This document shows, one piece after another, positions 1-9,636 of a stretch of 64,000 nucleotides of DNA. A program made the position numbers and the translations under genes. This stretch comes from Enterococcus alishanensis (GTDB taxonomy: Bacteria; Bacillota; Bacilli; Lactobacillales; Enterococcaceae). Numbering within the stretch: position 1 is the stretch's first letter; every line of letters starts with the position of its first letter. The notes below the pieces were generated by a model. That model did not search any database. It was not told the origin of the DNA and saw only the letters and a list, made by a program, of their open reading frames with translations. The stretch covers positions 372,001 through 436,000 of the forward strand of contig NZ_JAHUZB010000004.1 of assembly GCF_019218635.1 (NCBI RefSeq), written 5' to 3'.

Positions 1-125
1 CTTTTTTTGTAGCTTTTTTTGCAAATTATCTTTCACGTTTAATTAACTTCAAGTCATCAAATAGCGCCATTACAATAAATCTCTTTTTTTGAAAAAAGGC
101 TTTTTTTGTAACTATTTTGAGCACA

Positions 126-162
126 AAAAAAGAGCACGTTATTTGATACAAACGTCCTCTTA
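126..162 (-). terminator. Terminator after pgsA
   Basis: On the minus strand an AAGAG-x-ACGT / ACGT-x-CTCTT stem with one G-G mismatch is followed by seven T residues, just past the pgsA stop codon. The remaining sequence from 1 to 125 holds only AT-rich, T-run DNA in which I see no gene. Confidence 0.7.
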
Positions 163-169
163 ATAAAAT

Positions 170-751
170 TTACATTGACCCCTTGAACAAATGCGCATTC
201 TTTGCAAAATAATCATAGCCAGAATAAATCGTAAAGAACAGACATACATAAAGCATGATTTGATCCATTGGAATACCAATAAAATTAAAAGGTATGTTAT
301 TAAGATACAATAAAATAATTCCAACCATTTGTGTCACAGTTTTGATTTTTCCAGGCATTGCAGCAGCCATCACGCCACCGCCTTGTTCAACTATTAAAGT
401 TCGCAAACCAGTGACTGCTAGCTCTCGACAAACAATAATCGCAATGACCCATGCAGGTGCTTTTCCTTGGCTTACCAAAATAATAAAAGCAGTCATCACA
501 AGCATTTTATCTGCCAAAGGATCAGCAAATTTCCCAAAATTAGTAACTAAACCTCTGGCGCGGGCAATCTTTCCATCGAGATGGTCAGTATAACTAGCCA
601 CTGCAAAGATAATTGCGCCAATTAATTGTGTCACTGGGAGTTGGGCGTTGCCGGCAGTTAACGTTCCTAAATCAATAGGTGCTAAGACAACAATCATAAA
701 CAGTGGAATCATAAATATTCGGACCACTGTCAGCTTATTTGGTAAATTCAC
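170..751 (-). CDS. pgsA: CDP-diacylglycerol--glycerol-3-phosphate 3-phosphatidyltransferase
   Basis: Integral membrane enzyme that makes phosphatidylglycerol phosphate, the committed step to phosphatidylglycerol and cardiolipin. The 193-residue protein has the CDP-alcohol phosphotransferase signature D59-G-x2-A-R-x8-G-x3-D77-x3-D81 and several hydrophobic segments, and the length is normal for the family. The start is a GTG preceded by AGAGGG at a 9-base spacing. It follows rodZ by about 20 bases and is the last gene of the rodZ-pgsA end of a minus-strand cluster, the usual Firmicutes order (ymfF-ymfH-ymfI-rodZ-pgsA). A terminator follows directly. Confidence 0.95.
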   Translation of the reverse strand: MNLPNKLTVVRIFMIPLFMIVVLAPIDLGTLTAGNAQLPVTQLIGAIIFAVASYTDHLDGKIARARGLVTNFGKFADPLADKMLVMTAFIILVSQGKAPAWVIAIIVCRELAVTGLRTLIVEQGGGVMAAAMPGKIKTVTQMVGIILLYLNNIPFNFIGIPMDQIMLYVCLFFTIYSGYDYFAKNAHLFKGSM

Positions 752-771
752 GGGTCAATCCCTCTTTCTTA

Positions 772-1635
772 TTACGTATAGTTAATTGTTAAATCAATTG
801 TTTTCGAACGTTCTGAATTGTTCGCTTGAAAATCTAGATCGGTATCGTTTGCTTGGATTGTTAAATAACTAGCGACTCCAACTGAAATACTGGCGGAAGT
901 TGTGCCCTCTGGCAAATCAAACTCAGCCGATTGGCCTGCTTCGATTGTTTGTTGGAAACTCAAGCTGCCGTTGACTGACAGACCTACCCAAACACGATTT
1001 TGCGCATTAAATTTAATTTTTAAAGGCGCAGCTACTTGATCTAGTGTGACCGCGGCAGTACTGCTGGAATTGCTGGTTACATTTTGGCTCATTGTCGGTG
1101 CTTCAACCGATTCCGAGGTTGAAGCTTCAGTTGTTTCTTCCGTTGAGCTGCTGCTTTCGGTTTCTGACGTACTACTACTAGAATTACGCTCAACTTCTAC
1201 TGAACTAGCATTTAAAATAGGCTGATCATTGTTGTCTAAATAACTAACATAGCCAACAATTACGACAATCGCAAGCGCTACTAAACCTAAAATAATCATC
1301 GGCATTGTCGCGATTAAGCGACGCCGAACTTTCTTTTCTTTATATTTATTGGTTCGTTGACTTTCTATTTCTTCAACTTTTGGATAGGTTGGTAAAATCT
1401 GATCCTTCCCATCATACACAGCTAATATATATCGACCATCTAATTTTACTGCATCCGCATATTGTTTTAAAAATCTACGTACATAAAATTCACTTGGTAT
1501 TTGACCATAATCATTTTCTTCAATCGCTTGTAAATATCTTTTTTGAATCTTGGTGATTTGTTGTAATTCATCAAGACTTATATTCTCACTTAAACGGGCG
1601 TCCCGTAATGTTTCTCCTAAATTTTTTATAGCCAC
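772..1635 (-). CDS. rodZ: RodZ-like cytoskeletal membrane protein (HTH plus DUF4115)
   Basis: Likely links MreB-type elongation machinery to the membrane, as RodZ does in rods; in cocci the role is less clear. Residues about 5-70 form a Cro/CI-like helix-turn-helix domain, a basic stretch (KKVRRR) leads into one membrane segment at about 108-133, then a Ser/Thr/Glu-rich linker (about 150-200) and a C-terminal beta-rich DUF4115 domain outside the cell. The start is a GTG with GGAG nine bases upstream. Its place between ymfI and pgsA is the conserved one. The Ser-rich linker is low complexity and likely variable between strains. Confidence 0.85.
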   Translation of the reverse strand: MAIKNLGETLRDARLSENISLDELQQITKIQKRYLQAIEENDYGQIPSEFYVRRFLKQYADAVKLDGRYILAVYDGKDQILPTYPKVEEIESQRTNKYKEKKVRRRLIATMPMIILGLVALAIVVIVGYVSYLDNNDQPILNASSVEVERNSSSSTSETESSSSTEETTEASTSESVEAPTMSQNVTSNSSSTAAVTLDQVAAPLKIKFNAQNRVWVGLSVNGSLSFQQTIEAGQSAEFDLPEGTTSASISVGVASYLTIQANDTDLDFQANNSERSKTIDLTINYT

Positions 1636-1648
1636 AGACTTCTACTCC

Positions 1649-2374
1649 TTATTCCATCCAACCACCGGCTATTGGCAAGATGATTCCGGTAATATAGCTA
1701 GCTTCTTTCATAAATAAATAACTGCAGGCATTGGCAATTTCCTTTGGTTCAGCTAATCGTCCCAAGGGAATTTCTTCTGTTAAAGTAGCTAATTCTTCCA
1801 TTTGCCAATTCTGGTTCATCGCTGTTTTGACCGCTCCTGGCGCAACAACATTGACAGTAATACCTAAAGTTGCAACTTCTTTTGCATAAGCTTTAACAAA
1901 GCCTTCTTGTGCACCTTTCACAGCACTGTAAACAGTCTCCATACTGCTACCGCGATGTCCATATACTGAGCCGATAAAAATAACACGTCCTCTTTTACTG
2001 CGGGCGAGTTTTTCTTGTAAGGCCTGTAATATTAACAAAGGTGTTTTTACATGTATTTGCCATAAGTTATCGATCTGTTGTCCTTGCATTTCTGGCAATA
2101 ATTGATAATAAGTAAAGCCTGCTGCAAAAACAATGCCATCAACTTGAAATAAATTTTTAAAAAAAGCGGCAAGATCATTCTCCGCTAGCATGTTTAAGGA
2201 TACCACAAAAAAATCCTGCTGAGGATAACGTTCCTGTAAGTCTGAAGCAAAATTTATAACTTTTTCTGCTTGTTGATAATAATGCAAATATAATGACCAG
2301 CCGGCCGATGCCAATTCTTCACAAATTGACATCCCAATATCGCCGCTGGCCCCCATAATTAAAGCTGTTGTCAT
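1649..2374 (-). CDS. ymfI: Short-chain dehydrogenase, YmfI-type (EF-P 5-aminopentanone reductase)
   Basis: NAD(P)H-dependent SDR of 241 residues. The nucleotide motif GASGDIG is at residues 8-14, and the catalytic Ser136, Tyr149 and Lys153 (YSAVK) are all present. In Bacillus subtilis, YmfI reduces the 5-aminopentanone on elongation factor P; that specific role is inferred here from the conserved place beside ymfF/ymfH and rodZ rather than from any residue I can point to. A generic 3-oxoacyl-ACP reductase activity is the alternative. The start codon lies one base after the ymfH stop, so translation is probably coupled. Confidence 0.85.
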   Translation of the reverse strand: MTTALIMGASGDIGMSICEELASAGWSLYLHYYQQAEKVINFASDLQERYPQQDFFVVSLNMLAENDLAAFFKNLFQVDGIVFAAGFTYYQLLPEMQGQQIDNLWQIHVKTPLLILQALQEKLARSKRGRVIFIGSVYGHRGSSMETVYSAVKGAQEGFVKAYAKEVATLGITVNVVAPGAVKTAMNQNWQMEELATLTEEIPLGRLAEPKEIANACSYLFMKEASYITGIILPIAGGWME

Positions 2375-2375
2375 C

Positions 2376-3668
2376 TTAATCTTCCTTCAACATATAAAAA
2401 CGACTGAAATTATCCGCTTGAATAAATTGTTCCCCTGCTGCCAAAATATCAGTCAAAGTAATGTTTTGAATAATCTCTGGCATATCAAATAAAGTCCACT
2501 CGCCATATAAAGAAGTCGTAAATTGATTAGCTACATATTCTAATGAATTCAGTGACTGGAAATATTTTCCTAACATTTTTTTCTTCAACAATTCCAGATT
2601 CGCTTCATTAATTTCAGGGTCATTACGGTAACCGATCAGAATAGCTGTAATATGGTCGGCTAATTTTTCTGGTGTTTCGCTATCGCCCCCAAAGTCAGCG
2701 AAGTAGAAAGTTCGGTCTAAAGAAAATTCATAACCAAAGCTATCATCTAACAAGCCTTCATTGTATAAGCGCAAGAAGTTTTGTGATGTATTCCCCAGTA
2801 GTAATTGGAACAATAAATCAACAGATAATTTAAAGACCAATCGTTCGCGATCATCTTGCGGCAATTCTTTTACACCTTTAATGCCTACTAAAGCTTTAGG
2901 AATAGAAATGTTCATTTTTTCTTCTCGCAATTTTTGAATATCTTGGCTATCTTCTGCAGGATAACGGCGTAAAATCTCAGTTGGTTCTGAAAATGTCTTA
3001 CTGGCTTGATTGTCTCGAATAAAGTCCATCAATTTTTCTGGTTCTAAGTTTCCCACAACAAATAATGTCATATTGCTAGGATGGTAAAAGGTATTGTAGC
3101 AAGTGTATAAATCTTCTGCAGTGATTTCAGCAATTGAATCAATCGTTCCAGCAATATCGATATGTAGCGGATGTTTAGGATACATATTTTTTAAAATTCC
3201 AAAAAACTGTTGCCAATTCGCATCATCTTGATACATTTGGATTTCTTGGCCGATAATACCTTGTTCTTTTTTTACTGACTCTTCTGTAAAATAAGGAGTC
3301 TGCACAAAATCCAACAGTGTTTTCAAATTCAACTCCAACTGATCACTGGTGGAAAATAAATAACTGGTTCGGGTAAAACTAGTAAAAGCATTGGCAGAAG
3401 CGCCTTGTTCACCAAATTTTTGAAAGACATCACCATCTTCTTTTTCAAACATTTTATGCTCTAAAAAATGGGCAATTCCGTCTGGTACTTTCACAAATTC
3501 CGTTTTCCCCCGCGGAACGAACTCATTATCAATCGAACCATAATTGGTGCTAAATAAAGCATAGGTTTTATGATAATCAGCTTTTGGTAATAAATAAACT
3601 GTCAAACCGTTGGGCAAAATTTCTTTATATAAGGTTTCATTAATTGTTTGATATTCTTGTTTAATCAT
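2376..3668 (-). CDS. ymfH: M16 family zinc metallopeptidase, YmfH type
   Basis: Insulinase/pitrilysin-family peptidase of 430 residues. The inverted zinc motif HFLEH at residues 67-71 is intact, followed by a downstream Glu-rich region, so this is expected to be the catalytic member of the pair. The start has a strong AAGGAGGAG site. It overlaps the end of the partner gene ymfF by four bases (ATGA-type overlap), consistent with a heterodimer as in mitochondrial processing peptidases. Homologues have been linked to processing of peptides or pheromone-like signals, but the substrate here is unknown. Confidence 0.9.
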   Translation of the reverse strand: MIKQEYQTINETLYKEILPNGLTVYLLPKADYHKTYALFSTNYGSIDNEFVPRGKTEFVKVPDGIAHFLEHKMFEKEDGDVFQKFGEQGASANAFTSFTRTSYLFSTSDQLELNLKTLLDFVQTPYFTEESVKKEQGIIGQEIQMYQDDANWQQFFGILKNMYPKHPLHIDIAGTIDSIAEITAEDLYTCYNTFYHPSNMTLFVVGNLEPEKLMDFIRDNQASKTFSEPTEILRRYPAEDSQDIQKLREEKMNISIPKALVGIKGVKELPQDDRERLVFKLSVDLLFQLLLGNTSQNFLRLYNEGLLDDSFGYEFSLDRTFYFADFGGDSETPEKLADHITAILIGYRNDPEINEANLELLKKKMLGKYFQSLNSLEYVANQFTTSLYGEWTLFDMPEIIQNITLTDILAAGEQFIQADNFSRFYMLKED

Positions 3669-4924
3669 TTGTCTCCTCCTTCTAAAAAGAAGATTGCTTG
3701 TAAAGTAACTTTTTGAGCGACTTTTTCAACATCTTTTTTGGTCACGGCTGCTAAACGTGCTAGCCACTCATCATCTGTTAATTGACTTTTTGGTAACCAT
3801 TGCGCCAAGTAATGAGTTTCAATTAAATTTTGCACATGATCAAGTCCTAATAAATACTGATTTTTCAGCATTGCTTTGGTTTGTTGAAAAGCCAAATCAG
3901 TAAAATCACCATGCTGTAGAGCTATCAACTGCTCAGAAATTAGTCGTAAAACCTTTTCACGATTACTACTTTCAATTCCTGTTTGGACTTGCATGTATCC
4001 TCTAAAGGTATCAAAAGAGCTAGAAGCATAATAAGCCAAGCTTTCCTTTTCCCGGACATTCATAAATAATTTCGAATGAGGAAATCCACCAAATAAACCA
4101 TTAAAGACAATCAACGCAAAACGGTCAACATCTTCATAATAAGTATCTGTTGAATAAGCCAAATTTAGTTTCCCTTGTTGAACAGAATCTTGCATTTGAC
4201 GTTCAGCAATCACATTGCTGATTGTTTGTGAATAGTAAATGTCTGGGCTGTTTACAGCTCGATCAGCAAAAGGTAATAATTGTAAAAGTTTGATTACTTC
4301 CTCTTCTTCAACGTCACCCACTACAAATAAATCCACTTGGTCTTCAGCAATCATTTGCTGATAGTATTCAGCAATTATTTCACTGGTTAATGGTTTTAAA
4401 TCAGCTAAATTACCGAAGCTAGGTTTCTTTTGTGCTTCCTCTTTGAAATACGTTTCTTGTAAAGCCAAAGAAGCCAAGGTTTGCTTATCTTCAGTTAAAC
4501 TTTCCAAATAACTCTGCATGTTTTCTTTTTCAATCGCAAAAGTTTGTAGATCAAAGGCGCCATCTTTAATATTTGGGAAGAATAAAATTTCCTTTAGAAA
4601 ATCCACTATTTGCGGTAATAATTGATCATCATTTACGTATTTTCCATTTACCACCGAGATACCTACATTTAACCAATGTAAATTACCTTTGCGGCCGACA
4701 TTTGAACCAAAACTAGCGCCATAAAGCTCCGCTAAGCGGGCACTTAATTGGGTTTGATCAGGATGATTTAAGGAGTTGGTTTCTAATAAATTAGATAATA
4801 ATGCGCGTTTCGTCACAGTTTCAATATTCAAAGCTGTTGTAAAACGACCATAAATTTGGATTGTTTTATATTTTTTTGTTGGTAAAATATGTACTCTTAC
4901 ACCTTTTTTTAATTCCAGCATCAT
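3665..4924 (-). CDS. ymfF: M16 family peptidase-like subunit without zinc motif, YmfF type
   Basis: A 419-residue M16-fold protein paired with ymfH. At the position where HxxEH would be expected the sequence reads LLSNLLETNS, so zinc ligands are missing and the protein is probably the non-catalytic, substrate-binding partner. Two adjacent ATG codons (4924 and 4921) follow AAAGGAG; either may be used. It is the first gene of the ymfF-ymfH-ymfI-rodZ-pgsA run. The 130-base gap on its 5' side holds the divergent promoters for this run and for mscL. Confidence 0.88.
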   Translation of the reverse strand: MMLELKKGVRVHILPTKKYKTIQIYGRFTTALNIETVTKRALLSNLLETNSLNHPDQTQLSARLAELYGASFGSNVGRKGNLHWLNVGISVVNGKYVNDDQLLPQIVDFLKEILFFPNIKDGAFDLQTFAIEKENMQSYLESLTEDKQTLASLALQETYFKEEAQKKPSFGNLADLKPLTSEIIAEYYQQMIAEDQVDLFVVGDVEEEEVIKLLQLLPFADRAVNSPDIYYSQTISNVIAERQMQDSVQQGKLNLAYSTDTYYEDVDRFALIVFNGLFGGFPHSKLFMNVREKESLAYYASSSFDTFRGYMQVQTGIESSNREKVLRLISEQLIALQHGDFTDLAFQQTKAMLKNQYLLGLDHVQNLIETHYLAQWLPKSQLTDDEWLARLAAVTKKDVEKVAQKVTLQAIFFLEGGDK

Positions 4925-5065
4925 AACACTCCTTTTCTTTGTCTAACATTTCAAGTATAGCATAGAGAACTAGATTCAGTGATCTAGCACCTTCTCACAG
5001 TTCGCAAATTTCAAAAATTTCTAAGTTTTCGATATACTAAAAGATGTTGAAGGAGGATGAAAAAT

Positions 5066-5491
5066 ATGCTTAAAGAATTTCGTGACTTTTTAATGCGTGG
5101 GAATGTTTTAGACTTGGCTGTTGGGGTCGTTATTGGGAGTGCTTTTACCGCCATCGTAACCAATGTAGTCAATGGTGTGATTACACCATTAATTGGGTGG
5201 TTTGTCTCTCTAGTAACAAATGGCCAAAAATTAGATGATGCAACTTCTGTCCTAGATTGGACACCTGTCAAAGGAGTAACTTTTGCTTTTGGTGATTTAG
5301 CTAGCGCCATTATTACTTTTATCATTACTGGATTTGTTTTATTCTTAATCGTAAAATTTGCTAATAAAGCCAAAGATTTAAACAAAAAACAAACCGCCGA
5401 AGAAGCGGCTCCTGCTGCGCCTACTGCTGAAGACTATTTAGCAGAAATTCGCGACTTGTTAAAAGATCAAAATAAAAAAACTATGGAATAA
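5066..5491 (+). CDS. mscL: Large-conductance mechanosensitive channel
   Basis: Homopentameric membrane channel that opens under hypo-osmotic shock. The 141-residue protein has the family N-terminus (KEFRDFLMRGNVLDLAVGVV), two membrane helices with the Gly/Ala-rich first helix (GVVIGSAFTAIV) and an Ala/Pro-rich linker before the C-terminal amphipathic helix. I chose the ATG at 5066: AAGGAGG ends at 5056, which leaves nine bases, whereas the earlier ATG at 5057 abuts it. Single-gene unit with its own terminator, the only plus-strand gene in the first 18 kb. Confidence 0.95.
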   Translation: MLKEFRDFLMRGNVLDLAVGVVIGSAFTAIVTNVVNGVITPLIGWFVSLVTNGQKLDDATSVLDWTPVKGVTFAFGDLASAIITFIITGFVLFLIVKFANKAKDLNKKQTAEEAAPAAPTAEDYLAEIRDLLKDQNKKTME

Positions 5492-5511
5492 AATTTCCAT
5501 AGTTTTTTTAT
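5474..5511. terminator. Bidirectional terminator between mscL and veg
   Basis: AAAAAACTATGGA and its complement TCCATAGTTTTTTT form a hairpin with T-runs on both strands. It overlaps the end of mscL and serves the convergent veg gene too. Confidence 0.85.
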
Positions 5512-5513
5512 TT

Positions 5514-5759
5514 TTATATTGCTTCACTTAAAAATTCGATTTCCACGGTTTGTGTTAATACATCTGAGTAGCTGTATGAAACACGTTCAAAAGAATTTTC
5601 CTCTGGATCCAAATCAACTACAAACACAGATGGATAAGTCTCAGTTAAGATTCCCTTGCGTTGTGTTTGACGTTTTCTGCCTGTTTGCGCTACAAGCATA
5701 ATTTGGCTACCGATCCGGTCTTCCAAATTTTTCTTAATCGTTGCTAAAGTTGTTGGCAT
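5514..5759 (-). CDS. veg: Veg protein (DUF1021)
   Basis: Small conserved Firmicutes protein of 81 residues, starting MPTTLATIKK and including the conserved GRKRQTQRKGILTETYPSVF region. In Bacillus subtilis Veg is abundant in vegetative cells and affects biofilm formation; no enzyme activity is known to me. The start at 5759 is preferred over an upstream ATG because GAGGTGA lies nine bases before it. It is a monocistronic minus-strand gene placed between the convergent mscL and the SigH-like gene, which is not its usual place beside purR/ispE. Confidence 0.9.
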   Translation of the reverse strand: MPTTLATIKKNLEDRIGSQIMLVAQTGRKRQTQRKGILTETYPSVFVVDLDPEENSFERVSYSYSDVLTQTVEIEFLSEAI

Positions 5760-5879
5760 TGTACAGTTCACCTCAGGTTATACTATAACACAAATTATAC
5801 AAGTCAACAATAGTATCATAAGAGAAATTTCATTGCAAGAAATATTTATTAATAATTAAGCGTACAAATACTCATCATT

Positions 5880-6425
5880 TTAAAAGGTGATTTCTGTTTT
5901 AATTTTATTTTTTACTCGATTCAGCGCATTACTGACCTTTCTTTCTTCTTGATCAACCATCGAACTGATTTCATCTAGATTATAACCTTGAATATAGTAA
6001 TGGAGTGTTTGACGTTCCAGATCAGACAGTTGAATTCTATTATGATCAAACTGATCACAGATGGACACTTGCTCTTCGATATACTCATTATAAAAAAGAT
6101 AATCAGTAAATAATTCTAAGCCGCTATTTTCAATTGAAATTGACTGATGTAACGCTTTTCTTTTTTTAGCTTCTTGTTTCCTTAATAAAGAGCAAATATG
6201 ATTTTCTAAAACTGTCTTATAATATAATCCAAAAGTCGTTCCTTGGTCTTTTTTATAAGTTTTAATTGCTTTTAATAAAGCTAAACGTCCTTCTTGTAGC
6301 CAATCGTCAGACTCAAAATCACGAATATAATAGCGTGTCCGCATTCGAAAAATAACCGGTGAATACTTATCAAATAATTCTTCAAAACAATCACTTTCCT
6401 TGATCGCGTCCTTCTCTGATTTCAT
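5880..6425 (-). CDS. Sigma-70 family factor, SigH/ComX-like
   Basis: A 181-residue protein with sigma region 2 at about 15-80 (FDKYSPVIFRMRTRYY, then DDWLQEGRLALLKAIKTY) and a region 4 helix-turn-helix near the C-terminus (LSDLERQTLHYYIQGYNLDEISSM). In lactic acid bacteria a SigH/ComX-like factor sits in this same position after yacP, and in some relatives it drives competence genes. Start ATG follows AAAGGAGGAG. In many relatives rpmG-secE-nusG come next; here the next gene is veg, so the block has been rearranged. Function in this organism is inferred from context only. Confidence 0.82.
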   Translation of the reverse strand: MKSEKDAIKESDCFEELFDKYSPVIFRMRTRYYIRDFESDDWLQEGRLALLKAIKTYKKDQGTTFGLYYKTVLENHICSLLRKQEAKKRKALHQSISIENSGLELFTDYLFYNEYIEEQVSICDQFDHNRIQLSDLERQTLHYYIQGYNLDEISSMVDQEERKVSNALNRVKNKIKTEITF

Positions 6426-6493
6426 CTGTTCTCCTCCTTTAACTAGAGGATACTAACTTTTTGAAATAAGAGGAGCGCTTTACACGAATTTGA

Positions 6494-7018
6494 CTAATCT
6501 TGGCTCAATTCGTCCCTTTTTTTAGACAATTTTTGCAACTGCCTCTCATCCCACGGAGAATTTCGCCGATAATCTTGAAAAAAAACATCTGCAGTTTTTC
6601 CAGCAATTGCTTTTTCAGTTGTTTCAATCGCTTTATATAATTCTCGCGCCGATGTTCGCAAGGCTCCTTGAGAAAAAATAGTCCATTGTTCTGCCATATC
6701 ACTAGTCGCTACCGTAACCTGCGTCAGACGCGTATTCAATTCTCCAGCGGTTCGTTCAATATAACTATCCGCCGTCTCATCTTCTTTAGTAAAAACTACT
6801 GTCAACTGGTATTTTGAAAAACTTTGGGTAATCCCAGGGACAAATTGGGCATCAAAAACAACTATAATTTCTAATCCTTCATATTTAGCATAATTAGATA
6901 ACTGATTTAGCAAATCTTCCCGTGCTTCTTCTAGTCGATCTTGGTTTTTCAAGCTAACAAGCTCAGGCCAGGCACCAATCATATTATAGCCATCGACAAT
7001 CAAAATTTGCTTTTTCAT
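6494..7018 (-). CDS. yacP: NYN domain ribonuclease-like protein YacP
   Basis: A 174-residue PIN-like NYN domain protein. The N-terminus reads ILIVDGYNMIGAWP with the conserved Asp of the acidic active site, followed by a second acidic site (VVFDAQFVPG) and TKEDETADSYIER with a third acidic group. The Bacillus homologue Rae1/YacP cleaves mRNA in the ribosome A site; I infer the same role here. It overlaps the rlmB stop by four bases, which fits the conserved mrnC-rlmB-yacP block. Confidence 0.9.
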   Translation of the reverse strand: MKKQILIVDGYNMIGAWPELVSLKNQDRLEEAREDLLNQLSNYAKYEGLEIIVVFDAQFVPGITQSFSKYQLTVVFTKEDETADSYIERTAGELNTRLTQVTVATSDMAEQWTIFSQGALRTSARELYKAIETTEKAIAGKTADVFFQDYRRNSPWDERQLQKLSKKRDELSQD

Positions 7019-7848
7019 GTCAAATCACTTCTTTTCCGCAACACTTCATACATTAATAAGCTAGCCGCAACGCCGGCATTCAAGCTTTGTACATGTCCTT
7101 CCATTGGAATGGTTAACATTTCATCAACTTCTTTTTTCAAACCAGCACTCATTCCACGACCTTCATTGCCAATAATTAAAGCAATTGGACCATTGACTTG
7201 CCATTTCCGGTAATCAGTGCCTTCCATATCGGTACCAAAAATCCAAAAACCAGCATCTTTTAATTGCTGAACTGTCTGGGAAAGATTGGTCACTCTTGCA
7301 ATTGGTACATATTCCACGGCACCAGTTGATGCTTTGGTAACCACCGGTGTGATCCCTACGGAACGATGTTTGGGAATAATCACACCACTGACATTACTAG
7401 CGTCAGCTGTTCGTAAAATCGATCCAAAATTATGAGGATCTTCCAAACTATCTAAAATTAAGAAGAACGGTTCAGATTCTTTAGGATTTTTTTCTAATAA
7501 TTCATCTAAACTCAAATATTCATAAGGAGTAATTGCTAGGATAATTCCTTGATGAACTCCGCCGTCACTTAAAGTATCTAATTTTTGTTTAGGTACCCAT
7601 TTTAAAGGCACCGCGTGTTCTTTCGCTAAGCTTTTTAATTGATCAATTTTGTCACTATGAGCATCTTCTTGAATAAATAATTTATTACCGCGACCTGCTT
7701 GCAAAGCCTCTACTGTAGCATGATGACCAAAAACAAAATTATCATCTGCTTCTTGCAAATGCTCTGATTCAGTTGTTTGAGCCGGTCTTTTTTTATTTTT
7801 GGGAAATTTTTCTTTGTAATTGCGCCGTTTATCTTTCATTGGTTTCAC
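7015..7848 (-). CDS. rlmB: 23S rRNA (guanosine 2'-O-) methyltransferase, SpoU family
   Basis: TrmH/SpoU family methyltransferase of 277 residues with a basic, Lys-rich N-terminal tail, an RNA-binding domain beginning [15 protein letters not shown], and the knotted SAM-binding domain with the family motifs [25 protein letters not shown] and [22 protein letters not shown]. It should methylate the ribose of a guanosine in domain V of 23S rRNA. Start ATG lies inside the 3' end of mrnC (20-base overlap), showing tight coupling. Confidence 0.93.
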   Translation of the reverse strand: MKPMKDKRRNYKEKFPKNKKRPAQTTESEHLQEADDNFVFGHHATVEALQAGRGNKLFIQEDAHSDKIDQLKSLAKEHAVPLKWVPKQKLDTLSDGGVHQGIILAITPYEYLSLDELLEKNPKESEPFFLILDSLEDPHNFGSILRTADASNVSGVIIPKHRSVGITPVVTKASTGAVEYVPIARVTNLSQTVQQLKDAGFWIFGTDMEGTDYRKWQVNGPIALIIGNEGRGMSAGLKKEVDEMLTIPMEGHVQSLNAGVAASLLMYEVLRKRSDLT

Positions 7849-8227
7849 CTACTTTTTTGATGCACCAAGAAATCAATTCTTCCAAGCGCTCTTTTCTTTC
7901 CAACAGATGTAAATAACCCATCAAGGCTTCAAAGCCAGTTGATCTGCGGTACGTCATAATATCAGTATTTTTCGCAGAAGTATAGCTTTTGGCATTACGC
8001 CCTCGTCGATAAATACCTGCTTCTTCTTCTGATAACATATTTTCTGCTTCCATTTGTTCAATTAAAAATGCTTGTGCTTTAGCGGAGACATAATGAGTCG
8101 CCATATGATGTAATTTGTTCGGTCGTGTTTGACCTTGACGCACCAAATAATCACGAATATAGGTTTCGTAAATCGCATCTCCCACATAAGCTAAAGCCAA
8201 ACCGTTTAATTGTTTATAATCTGCCAT
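7829..8227 (-). CDS. mrnC: Mini-ribonuclease III
   Basis: RNase III catalytic domain without the double-strand-binding domain, 132 residues. The conserved [23 protein letters not shown] with the acidic catalytic residues is at the N-terminus, and [13 protein letters not shown] is the typical Mini-III motif. It matures 23S rRNA ends. The start at 8227 (MADYKQ) has GGAG nine bases upstream and overlaps the cysS stop by one base (TAATG); a longer start at 8242 inside cysS is less likely. Confidence 0.92.
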   Translation of the reverse strand: MADYKQLNGLALAYVGDAIYETYIRDYLVRQGQTRPNKLHHMATHYVSAKAQAFLIEQMEAENMLSEEEAGIYRRGRNAKSYTSAKNTDIMTYRRSTGFEALMGYLHLLERKERLEELISWCIKKVGETNER

Positions 8228-9636
8228 TATTCCCGTCTCCATCTCGTGCCTTGTGGGGTATCTTCCAAGACAATTCCTTGTTCCTTCAACAAATCACGAA
8301 TTTCATCACTACGAGCAAAATCCTTATCTTTGCGAGCTTGATTTCGTTCATTAATCAAATCATCAATTTCCTGATCCAATAAATTTTCCGCTGCAAAAAT
8401 AATGCCAAATACTTCTAACATTGCTTTATATTCAGACAAAGCTACTTCTAAAACAGCTATCGAAACTTCAGTCTGTTCACTATAAGTATTCAACCACTTA
8501 ACAAATTCATAAACGACAGTGATTCCGTTAGCAGCATTAAAATCATCGTCCATTTCTTGCATAAAGCGAGATTTCAATTCAGCGATTTCTGCAAATTTTA
8601 CTGCATCATCGCTTAATTTTTCAACAGCTGAAGTGAAGCGAAACTCCGTATTCTCCAAAGCTGTTTTTATTTTTTGCAGATTCACCTGGGCATCTTTCAT
8701 TGTCCCTTCGCTGTAACGAATCGGTCGACGATACTGAGTTGTTGCCATAAAAAAGCGCAAGACTTGTGGATCAATTTCTTTAATAATGTCATGAACGGTC
8801 GTAAAGTTCCCTAAAGATTTACTCATTTTCACATCATCTTCACCGACTGTAACGTAACCATTATGCATCCAATAATTAGCAAATTTTTGGTCCGTTTTAG
8901 CTTCACTTTGGGCAATTTCATTTTCATGATGGGGAAATTCCAAATCTTGTCCACCACCATGAATATCAATCGTGTCACCTAGATGTTTGGTCGCCATCAC
9001 AGAACATTCAATATGCCAGCCAGGACGACCAGCACCCCAAGGGGATTCCCATGAAATTTCATCTGGTTTAGCACTTTTCCATAAAGCAAAATCTAATGGA
9101 TCTTCTTTAATATTTTGTTCAGCACCAGTTCGTTGACTGGCACCAATTTCTAATTCATCAATACTTTGATCACTTAATTCACCATAATGAGTAAATTTGC
9201 GGGTTCGATAATAAACATCCCCATTCACCTCGTAGGCGTATTCTTTAGCAATCAATACTTCAATAAATGCAATAATGTCGGGAATATGATCCATCACGCG
9301 AGGATGTAAAGTCGCTTTTTTGACATTTAAAGCAGTAGTATCTTCTTCAAAAGCAGCAATGAAACGATCCGCCACTTCTGGAGCTGAAATTTTTAATTCT
9401 TTTGCTGCTCGAATAATTTTATCGTCAACATCAGTAAAGTTTGAGACATAATTGACATCGAATCCGCGGTATTCAAAATACCGACGAATCGTATCAAAAG
9501 CAATCGTACTGCGGGCATTCCCAATATGAATATAATTATAAACTGTTGGTCCACAGACATACATATGGACTTCATTTTCTTTAATCGGAACAAAATTTTC
9601 TTTCTCCCGCGTTAAAGTATTGTAAATTTTAATCAT
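8227..9636 (-). CDS. cysS: Cysteinyl-tRNA synthetase
   Basis: Class I aminoacyl-tRNA synthetase of 469 residues. The HIGH-like motif is HIGNARS in the N-terminus ([18 protein letters not shown]), zinc ligands include the Cys of CGPTVY and the downstream GWHIECS / [10 protein letters not shown] region, and KMSKS is intact (KMSKSLGNF). The start at 9636 is preceded by AAGAAGG and overlaps the last eight bases of cysE. It is co-transcribed with cysE under the cysteine T-box, so both cysteine synthesis and charging respond to uncharged tRNA-Cys. Confidence 0.96.
   Translation of the reverse strand: MIKIYNTLTREKENFVPIKENEVHMYVCGPTVYNYIHIGNARSTIAFDTIRRYFEYRGFDVNYVSNFTDVDDKIIRAAKELKISAPEVADRFIAAFEEDTTALNVKKATLHPRVMDHIPDIIAFIEVLIAKEYAYEVNGDVYYRTRKFTHYGELSDQSIDELEIGASQRTGAEQNIKEDPLDFALWKSAKPDEISWESPWGAGRPGWHIECSVMATKHLGDTIDIHGGGQDLEFPHHENEIAQSEAKTDQKFANYWMHNGYVTVGEDDVKMSKSLGNFTTVHDIIKEIDPQVLRFFMATTQYRRPIRYSEGTMKDAQVNLQKIKTALENTEFRFTSAVEKLSDDAVKFAEIAELKSRFMQEMDDDFNAANGITVVYEFVKWLNTYSEQTEVSIAVLEVALSEYKAMLEVFGIIFAAENLLDQEIDDLINERNQARKDKDFARSDEIRDLLKEQGIVLEDTPQGTRWRRE

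Noticed and set aside
294-593. Plus-strand 99-residue frame opposite pgsA.
   Set aside because: No ribosome site, composition typical of an antisense shadow, and pgsA on the other strand has a full family signature.
5011-5385. Minus-strand 124-residue frame opposite mscL.
   Set aside because: Lies fully inside mscL, lacks a ribosome site and has no recognisable motif.
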